DNA of 11,614 nt from NCBI GenBank assembly GCA_027577415.1, contig JANBQS010000812.1:1-11614 (forward strand). Reading direction: 5' to 3'. Below are positions 6,401 to 11,614 of the stretch, one piece after another (within the stretch, counting starts at the first letter, position 1; each line of letters opens with the position of its first letter). Made by a program: the position numbers and the translations under genes. The notes beneath the pieces were generated by a model. The model ran no database searches. It worked only from the letters and a program-made list of their open reading frames with translations, and was not told the DNA's origin. The stretch comes from Coemansia sp. RSA 922. Taxonomy: Eukaryota; Kickxellomycota; Kickxellomycetes; Kickxellales; Kickxellaceae.

Positions 6401-7041
6401 ACTGGCCCTATACGGCGATCAAAGTGCCGCAGTTCTCGTGGACTCGTTTGGCTGGTGCTGATCCGTTCCTCGGCGTCGAAATGTCCTCTACTGGCGAGGT
6501 CGCCTGCTTTGGCAAGACGCCCGAGGAAGCCTACCTTGTCTCGCTCCTGTCTACTAACGGATTCCGTCTGCCTGCTCCTGGCAAGTCTGTTTACATTGGC
6601 GTTGACGATCTGACTGACCCGCGTATCGCCCAAAAGATCGCCAATCACTTTGCCGCTGCTGGCTACCCGATTCTGACTGACTGCGAGTCCACTCGCGATA
6701 TCATCAAGGATGTGGATGCGCGTGTTGTCAAGCTTGATTACGTTAACCGCCATGCTCTGCGTGATGCTGTCTTTGACAACAACATCGATCTTGTTGTCAA
6801 CTTGGCTAAGCGTCGTCCTGATGGCAAGCTCGATTCCAACTATAATATGCGTCGTATGGCTGTCGATTTCGCTATCCCGCTCGTCAACGACCAGCGTTGT
6901 GCCGAGATGCTTGTTGACGCATTGGATGCTCTGCCCTCTGGTACCTCCACCGCGCTATATGGATCTCAGCCACTAAACATTGAGACACCTGTAGCAGTAA
7001 AGACGTGGCGCGAGTATCTCGAGATGCGTAACGTGGACTGA
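3454..7041 (+). CDS. CPA2: Carbamoyl-phosphate synthetase, arginine-specific, large subunit (mitochondrial)
   Basis: The enzyme makes carbamoyl phosphate from glutamine-derived ammonia, bicarbonate and two ATP, for citrulline and arginine synthesis. It is 1195 residues and intronless. Residues 1 to about 75 are rich in Arg, Ser and Ala with few acids (ending GRRSFSGAR), a mitochondrial presequence. The carboxyphosphate half starts near residue 99 ([25 protein letters not shown]), with the ATP-grasp motif [20 protein letters not shown] near 388. A linker domain follows. The carbamoyl-phosphate half starts near 652 ([20 protein letters not shown]), with [15 protein letters not shown] near 937. 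An MGS-like regulatory domain runs from about 1044 to the end. No glutaminase or ATCase domain is fused, so this is the free large subunit of the arginine enzyme, not CAD. The glutaminase subunit is not in the window. Odd: GC content and codon endings change along the gene. Regulation is suggested by the Gcn4 site and attenuator uORF upstream. Confidence 0.95.
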   Translation: [1195 protein letters not shown]

Positions 7042-7070
7042 TTATGAAAAATATATATATATATCTCTCT

Positions 7071-7138
7071 CTTTATTCCCCTATCGCATATATATATTAT
7101 ATTTGTTCTTTATATATTTCTTTACTCCCCTATCGCAT
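7071..7138. repeat. 19-bp direct repeat at the convergent gene ends
   Basis: CTTTATTCCCCTATCGCAT (7071-7089) and CTTTACTCCCCTATCGCAT (7120-7138) differ at one base and lie 49 bases apart. The second copy contains the last codons and stop of the MFS gene. In the first copy the one difference turns that part into AATAAA on the - strand. Confidence 0.8.
7072..7077 (-). terminator. AATAAA polyadenylation signal of the MFS gene
   Basis: AATAAA on the - strand lies 45 bases past the MFS stop (7122-7124). The signal is only 31 bases beyond the + strand synthetase stop, so the convergent transcripts are likely to overlap in the AT-rich gap, which includes an (AT)n run at 7050-7064. Confidence 0.55.
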
Positions 7139-8813
7139 GCGGCTTGAAATTCGCTCGCAATGGTACATGCTCCAACGGCAATGTAAACAAAAACGCTACA
7201 CCAGCAAACGGCACAGTAGCAATAAACACCTTTCTCAAGGCCAGTACGTAAATATGTACCAACTGACCACGTATATCATCTGGAATCCCCGACTTGTAAA
7301 TAAGACTCTGGTCGTTAACCGAGCCCATGATAGCCACCGCAAACTCTGGATACTGACTGACGAGAACTCCTAGTTTAGGCAAAAGCGAGTTTTGGAATAT
7401 ACTCTGCATAGCTGCTACTCCGATACTGGACCCCAAGATACGCATAAACAAAAACAAAGTAGTCGCCGCCGCCATATCCTTTGTCGGTGCCGCCGTCTGC
7501 ACCACGATAAGCAGGATCTGGATATTGAGTCCTAGTCCGAATCCCATGATAACCATGAACCCGATTTGTCTACCAGAGCTAATGTTCTCGTCAAATAATA
7601 CCATTAGTCCCGTGCCCACGACGAATAACGCCGTACCGAATATCACTAGCTCGCGGTACCGACCTGTTTTGACCACCAGAAATCCCGAAGCCACTGAAAC
7701 GAGTGAAATACTGAGCAAGTACGGTAGCAAGTGCAGCCCGGCTGTAATAGACCCGGCGTTCTTGACGATAGTGTACCAGATGGGGATAAAGAACATTGGG
7801 CAAAACATGCCCACGCCCATGAAGAACTGCCCCAACACCGACATGCTGACATTACGAATACGGAACAAGGGGATAGGCACTGTGGGGTCTGCCGAGGTCT
7901 TCCACTCGATGAGCAAAAAAACGACCAACATAATAACGCCGAATATCAATAGACATATGACGCGCGCCGACGACCACGGGAAATCTTTACCACCCCAAGT
8001 CAACGCCAACAAAAGCATTACCACGGCGCCGATGAGTACGGCTGATCCCAAAAAGTCCACCTTTTTGAGTTTAGCCCACAAAGATCCCTGCGGCTGAGGA
8101 AGGCGAAGAAAGAACACGACGATAATTAGCACTATGCCGGAAATCGGCAAGTTGATTAGAAACGCCCATCTCCACGACGCCTTTTCCGAAAATACACCAC
8201 CCAATACAGGTCCGATCACCGAGGCTATTGACCATACGGCGCCCAATACGCCTAAATACGCTGGCCTTTCTTCTTCGCTGGTCACGTCAGATATAATAAT
8301 AAAAACTAGGGCCACGAGTCCTGCGCCACCTACGCCCTGTAATGCGCGTCCAAATATAAGCACACCCATGCTCTGTGCCCATCCGCAAGCCGCACTACCC
8401 GCGATAAACACTATAATCGATACTATCAGTGAAGGCACCCGCCCAAATGTATCGCTCAGTCGCCCGTATAATGGCTGCAGCGCTGTCGTAGTAAGCATGT
8501 ATGCTGTCGCTATCCAGGTCGCCTCCGAGAGCGCTGAAAATTCCTGTGATATCTTGGGTATCGCCGTTGTCACTATCGTTAGGTCCAGGCTCGCTAATAG
8601 CATCGTCAGTGCGAGAGAAACAAATACTACGATACGTCTGACCTTTGACATTGGAATAGGCGCATGCCCCTCCTGTTGGCTATTAATAGACGCCGTTTCT
8701 TGTTGCTTCTCTACTATATCTGTCGTAGTTTCTGCGCTGATTGCCTTGCTCTCCTCCAAGTTGATAGTACTGGTATCGCCAGTATCCATGGCCTCTTTAG
8801 GTAACGGAACCAT
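7122..8813 (-). CDS. DHA2-type MFS multidrug/proton antiporter
   Basis: This is a plasma-membrane or vacuolar efflux transporter of the major facilitator superfamily, likely exporting drugs or small organic compounds in exchange for protons. It is 563 residues and intronless. A charged cytosolic N-terminus (1-60) is followed by about 14 hydrophobic helices, the count typical of DHA2. Family motifs seen are LDLTIVTTAIP (76-86, motif D1), GRLSDTFGRVP (117-127, motif A), GRALQGVGGAG (155-165, motif B), SVIGPVLGG (198-206, motif C) and WRWAFLINLPI (214-224). I chose the ATG at 8813-8811. An upstream in-frame ATG at 8906 would read through a T homopolymer, adding a run of Phe of unstable length. 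The gene converges on the synthetase gene and ends 80 bases from it; nothing suggests a shared role. The substrate cannot be told, and amino-acid or siderophore export in related families cannot be excluded. Confidence 0.9.
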   Translation of the reverse strand: MVPLPKEAMDTGDTSTINLEESKAISAETTTDIVEKQQETASINSQQEGHAPIPMSKVRRIVVFVSLALTMLLASLDLTIVTTAIPKISQEFSALSEATWIATAYMLTTTALQPLYGRLSDTFGRVPSLIVSIIVFIAGSAACGWAQSMGVLIFGRALQGVGGAGLVALVFIIISDVTSEEERPAYLGVLGAVWSIASVIGPVLGGVFSEKASWRWAFLINLPISGIVLIIVVFFLRLPQPQGSLWAKLKKVDFLGSAVLIGAVVMLLLALTWGGKDFPWSSARVICLLIFGVIMLVVFLLIEWKTSADPTVPIPLFRIRNVSMSVLGQFFMGVGMFCPMFFIPIWYTIVKNAGSITAGLHLLPYLLSISLVSVASGFLVVKTGRYRELVIFGTALFVVGTGLMVLFDENISSGRQIGFMVIMGFGLGLNIQILLIVVQTAAPTKDMAAATTLFLFMRILGSSIGVAAMQSIFQNSLLPKLGVLVSQYPEFAVAIMGSVNDQSLIYKSGIPDDIRGQLVHIYVLALRKVFIATVPFAGVAFLFTLPLEHVPLRANFKPHAIGE

Positions 8814-8816
8814 GTT

Positions 8817-8840
8817 AAAAAAAAAAAAAAAAAAAAAAAA
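8817..8840. repeat. 24-base poly(A)/poly(T) tract at the MFS start
   Basis: An uninterrupted run of 24 A on the + strand ends three bases before the MFS start codon. In the transcript direction it is T24-AAC-ATG. Such tracts exclude nucleosomes in fungal promoters. If transcribed, it forms a U-tract directly before the start codon. Its length is prone to sequencing error. Confidence 0.85.
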
Positions 8841-9277
8841 GTATTGTAGCAATAGAGATAAAGGAAAGAAACCTCTCAAGGATGAAAAAAAGTATGACCT
8901 TGGCATATAAGGAAGAGGGGGGAGCCGTGCTCATATTTTCTTTTTTTAATTTGTGGCTGTTACGCTCGCTCCATTCGGAAACTGGTTTGAAGAATACAAT
9001 TAAATTCTCACAGCCACGATGAGCAAATTTTTATTTTTTGTTTAGAACAAACGTCGTTATAAAATTTGGGGAGGGAGGAGGGAGGGAGGATAGTTCTCCT
9101 TTCAATTGTACTTTATACCAAGCAGCAGTAATAGTAGACCTTGTTTGAAAGACCGAAAAAATAATTCCCTTACCCTACTTTTTTTTTTTTTACTAATTTC
9201 CATGTGATGATCACTTTTTGCTCATCATGCACACGCTAGAGCTAATTGACATAATATTAACTAATTAATGTGATTTT
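8841..9277. other. Intergenic region between the MFS start and the zinc-finger ORF
   Basis: No supported gene is seen. The region holds the presumed MFS promoter, several T and A runs (for example about 9178-9191) and a G-rich quadruplex-type motif at 9068-9086. I see no clear TATA box for the MFS gene on the - strand. Confidence 0.5.
9068..9086 (+). other. Potential G-quadruplex
   Basis: The + strand reads GGGG-A-GGG-AGGA-GGG-A-GGG: four runs of at least three G with loops of one to four bases. It lies about 255 bases upstream of the MFS start and is C-rich on that gene's coding strand. Confidence 0.6.
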
Positions 9278-9433
9278 TTACTGAGCTGATACTGGTTGAT
9301 GTGGAGGCCGCTTGTGTGCTTGGATATGTATGACGAGCTGACTGAAGCACGCTGCCTTGTAGTGACAAGTAGGACACTGGAACAGCGACCTGTTTTGGCT
9401 AACGACTAGTGTCTGAGAAAATGTACACACCAT
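9278..9433 (-). CDS. Single C2H2 zinc-finger microprotein (51 residues) or terminal exon
   Basis: The ATG at 9433-9431 opens 51 codons to TAA at 9278-9280. Residues 18-40 form one canonical finger, FQCPTC then 12 residues then HIQAH, which is C-x2-C-x12-H-x3-H, with Leu in the normal core position and Ala in place of the usual Phe. A basic KRPP follows. A TATA box lies 112 bases upstream on the same strand, the same spacing as in the small-protein genes, which supports an independent gene. The bases before the ATG (pyrimidine-rich, ATTAACCTCAAG) could also be a 3' splice site, making this the last exon of a larger zinc-finger gene. A lone finger usually binds DNA weakly, so it may need a partner. 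No close relative is recognised. Confidence 0.45.
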   Translation of the reverse strand: MVCTFSQTLVVSQNRSLFQCPTCHYKAACFSQLVIHIQAHKRPPHQPVSAQ

Positions 9434-9481
9434 CTTGAGGTTAATGATAAATAAAAGAGATAAATAATAAAAAAAGAGAGG

Positions 9482-9516
9482 TTAGATAGACATGCTCTAT
9501 TTATCTTTTAGATCAT
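9482..9516 (-). promoter_or_regulatory. Two minimal upstream ORFs in the zinc-finger leader
   Basis: On the - strand the leader holds ATG-ATC-TAA (9516-9508) and ATG-TCT-ATC-TAA (9493-9482). Both lie between the TATA box (9545-9553) and the ATG at 9433. Such tiny uORFs can reduce or gate initiation at the main start. Confidence 0.35.
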
Positions 9517-9544
9517 GATATCTTTGTGGAGGGGAAAAGGTTCC

Positions 9545-9553
9545 TTTTATATA
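9545..9553 (-). promoter_or_regulatory. TATA box of the zinc-finger ORF
   Basis: The - strand reads TATATAAAAGG, a near-perfect TATA box, 112 bases before the ATG at 9433. Confidence 0.5.
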
Positions 9554-9556
9554 AAC

Positions 9557-10127
9557 AAAAGAAAAAATAAAAGGAGGAAAGAAAAAAAAAAAACATGCTG
9601 TTATCTTTTTTGCTCGTCCGCCCTGCCCGCCACCTGCTTCTTATTGCTTCCGATGTGTACATATTCGGAAATTAGACAACCCGCATTCTAGGCACTCGTA
9701 AGAGTGCATGTTCCTTTTTCTTCTGCACGTGGATGACGAATCTGGGTGTTGCAGCCTCTCACTCTCTATTATTTTCCGGAAGAAAAAAAGTGACAGATAT
9801 GCAGAAGCATATGATGGATATGACATGCAGCAGCAGCAGCGGTGGAAAACACTCCTATCAGCAAAAATAACAGCAGTGGCTATTGCGTAGTTGCTTCACA
9901 CTAATTTGATTCTCCGCCACTTTCTCGAAAGAAAAAAAATGTGAGCACGTGGCTTGAAGATGACTGATTGGGCGACAATTTTCAAGAGTGAGAAGCACTC
10001 TCTCCCCACTTGCTCAAAATACCCCCTCTTTTTTTTCCACCTTTTTTTATTTCTTCCGACTTTGAATTTCTCACGTGTGTTTTTTTTAACCAATTTGAAA
10101 TATTATCATTCATTTTCATTTCAGCTA
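9557..10127 (+). other. Intergenic region with three E-boxes upstream of the last gene
   Basis: No convincing gene is seen. CACGTG, the core bound by bHLH regulators, occurs at 9726-9731, 9946-9951 and 10072-10077, all upstream of the ATG at 10128. A short - strand frame (9709-9641) has a C-x2-C pair (YECLECG) but no complete finger. (CAG)4 lies at 9828-9839. A pyrimidine-rich TTTTCATTTCAG ending at 10124 looks like a 3' splice site of a possible leader intron. Confidence 0.4.
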
Positions 10128-11614
10128 ATGGATGGAGAAGAAGCACCACAACAACTTACCGACAGTACGCCGCCGACGCCGCCGACGCCGCTGCAGGCAG
10201 AAGAAGACGCCACGAGCTGCAGCAGCGTTCCAATACAGTCAGTAGTGGATGAGGCGATTGTTCCCAACACACCAACAAAAGTGGCTGAGGAAAAAGAGGA
10301 AGAAGAAGTGGAGCCCAGCCAGACAACGTCCGATGTCTTACCAGCTGTTCAAGAGATGACTCAAGAGCTGGCGGATGATTTGGCGCAGGACCAACAACGT
10401 ACCGGTGACATTAGTGGCGGGTACTCGACTAGTAGCTCTCTTTATGGCGGTTCATTATCACTAATTGGAACTGGCGGCGCAGATACCAGCATTGGCCGTA
10501 CTACAAGTATCATCGGACTAGCGCCTACACTTGGTGGAGGCACGCTGAGCCCGCCGCACACTTTGGTCAACAGCGATGGAGCCAGTATGAGGGTACATAC
10601 GGGCAGTATTCGCGAGCGCAACTTCAACCGTCGTATCTCGGCTATCCACGAAGATGACTCTGACGTGTACTCGGAGAGTCGTCGATCAGATTCAATGATA
10701 TTCAGCCAGACTCAACAGCCATCCGTATCGCCCTCTCGTCGTCACCAGTCAAACTACCAGGGTCATCATGGCCGGCAAAGACAAAATAATAGTATTCGCT
10801 ATCAGCGCCGAATGTCAGAGGATGACAATAGCTGTATGCCGCGCTTGCTTAGTGAGAGCGACTGTCTGTCTATTGTATCGGGGATTAGTGAGGGCGGCGC
10901 TTCCACTACTCGTGTACGCTTGGCTACTGACCGTGCCTATGATGCGCTGAGGATAGGAGCTCCACCTGCTGTTATTGCTGCTGGTGGTGGTGGTGGCCAC
11001 TTGGGCTTTGGATACATCCACCATTACCAGGGAGGAGGAGGAGGCAGTAACCAGTATCCCCATCGAGCAATGTCCTTTGCCACATCGAGTGATCCTGGTC
11101 TGCCCAGCACCGGGTCATTTTACGATTATTATCTCGACCCAAACGACTATGTGCCGAATTCGGGCTCGACTAGAGATGGCGACCATGACGAGGACGACGA
11201 TGAGGACGATAGAGATTCTGACGATGATGATAGCAACAGCGAGTGCGGCCCTCGCCACCACCACCATCATAGGCGCCGTCGCCGCCGCCGAGATGACGAA
11301 GACATTGTCAGTCTGATACGTAGCGATATCGCCGTGTATGGCAGCGCCGTCGACGATGTGAAATTCCCCTTTTTGCCAGATAATTTCAGCGAGTTTAGTG
11401 GATCTGTCGTATACTCACCCAATGGCGCAATTGGTACAGACTGCGGCGGCGGTGATCGAGGGTTGAGAGAGCTCACAGAGGTCTATTACGCTCCACAATA
11501 CCAACAACAGCAGCAGCCACTGTCTCCACAGCAACAGCAAAGCTCGGAGCAGAATGGTAGTCGAGCTAGTAGCAACAAAAAGAGTCGTCGAGGCAAAGAT
11601 CGCTTGATTATTAG
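10128..11614 (+). CDS. Large disordered low-complexity protein (N-terminal part, cut by the window end)
   Basis: From the ATG at 10128 one frame stays open for 495 codons to the window end. I do not recognise the family. Nearly all of it looks disordered: TPPTPPTP near residue 12, a Glu-rich stretch near 61-67, Ser/Gly-rich repeats, a Gly run near 290, an acidic Asp/Glu run at about 350-374, then five His and seven Arg (377-388), and Gln-rich segments after 459. Two RRxS sequences (168-171 and 227-230) fit the protein kinase A consensus. A less biased island (DDEDIVSLIRSDIAVYGSAV and following, about 389-430) may be functional. No membrane helix is seen so far. It could be the regulatory N-terminus of a larger enzyme, channel or nuclear factor. 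The start could lie further upstream, as the frame is open before 10128. Confidence 0.75.
   Translation, partial: MDGEEAPQQLTDSTPPTPPTPLQAEEDATSCSSVPIQSVVDEAIVPNTPTKVAEEKEEEEVEPSQTTSDVLPAVQEMTQELADDLAQDQQRTGDISGGYSTSSSLYGGSLSLIGTGGADTSIGRTTSIIGLAPTLGGGTLSPPHTLVNSDGASMRVHTGSIRERNFNRRISAIHEDDSDVYSESRRSDSMIFSQTQQPSVSPSRRHQSNYQGHHGRQRQNNSIRYQRRMSEDDNSCMPRLLSESDCLSIVSGISEGGASTTRVRLATDRAYDALRIGAPPAVIAAGGGGGHLGFGYIHHYQGGGGGSNQYPHRAMSFATSSDPGLPSTGSFYDYYLDPNDYVPNSGSTRDGDHDEDDDEDDRDSDDDDSNSECGPRHHHHHRRRRRRRDDEDIVSLIRSDIAVYGSAVDDVKFPFLPDNFSEFSGSVVYSPNGAIGTDCGGGDRGLRELTEVYYAPQYQQQQQPLSPQQQQSSEQNGSRASSNKKSRRGKDRLII

Noticed and set aside
8814..8906. Upstream start for the MFS gene at 8906
   Set aside because: It would translate the T24 tract into a Phe run and add a segment unlike the usual charged N-terminus. 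Kept only as a possibility.
7525..8910. + strand frames opposite the MFS gene
   Set aside because: They are antisense to a clear 14-helix transporter and have shadow composition.
8953..9017. Inverted repeat GTGGCTGT / ACAGCCAC
   Set aside because: Only 8-base arms with a spacing of about 49 bases. Chance is likely, and it is not at a gene end.
9641..9709. 22-codon - strand frame with YECLECG
   Set aside because: It has a C-x2-C pair but no properly spaced His pair. I could not find in-frame splicing to the zinc-finger ORF at 9433.
1..11614. tRNA, rRNA, CRISPR arrays and transposases
   Set aside because: I looked for T-loop-like GGTTCRA patterns, spaced repeats and transposase motifs on both strands and found none convincing.

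Overview
The window looks like nuclear DNA of an intron-poor fungus, probably an early-diverging (zygomycete-type) lineage. The clues are a 3.6 kb carbamoyl-phosphate synthetase gene with no introns and a mitochondrial presequence, an intronless 14-helix DHA2-type MFS transporter, TATA boxes about 90-110 bases before several start codons, and a Gcn4/CPC1-type site. The lineage is an inference; no marker gene settles it. The flanks are AT-rich with many A/T homopolymers, while the core of the synthetase gene is very GC-rich.

Layout. Bases 1-51 are the last 16 codons of a + strand gene. Bases 105-3069 hold a cluster of four small, related, unrecognised protein genes: three on the - strand (the first frameshifted, the second without an ATG) and one on the + strand. 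The last two are divergent. Their shared control region (about 2195-2502) is duplicated at about 495-789, upstream of the first member. Bases 3070-3453 are the control region and leader of the synthetase gene, with a Gcn4-type site and a 23-codon upstream ORF. Bases 3454-7041 encode the large subunit of arginine-type carbamoyl-phosphate synthetase. Tail to tail with it, 8813-7122 (- strand) encodes a DHA2 MFS drug/proton antiporter. Bases 9433-9278 (- strand) hold a 51-residue single C2H2 zinc-finger ORF with its own TATA box. From 10128 to the window end runs the first 495 codons of a large, disordered, low-complexity protein.

The most important observation is the upstream ORF at 3346-3417. 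Its peptide has the signature of the fungal arginine attenuator peptide (D12-Y13-L14-S15-D16, W19), in the same register and almost the same length. That peptide is classically known from the leader of the SMALL subunit gene (CPA1/arg-2). Here it lies 36 bases ahead of the LARGE subunit gene. Together with the Gcn4 site and the mitochondrial presequence, this suggests that the large subunit is under general amino-acid control at transcription and arginine-induced ribosome stalling at translation.

Second in interest is the small-protein cluster. The promoter segments of members 1 and 3 are far more alike than their proteins, while members 1 and 2 are alike in coding sequence but not upstream. 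This pattern suggests duplication with recombination, fast protein divergence and decay of some copies.
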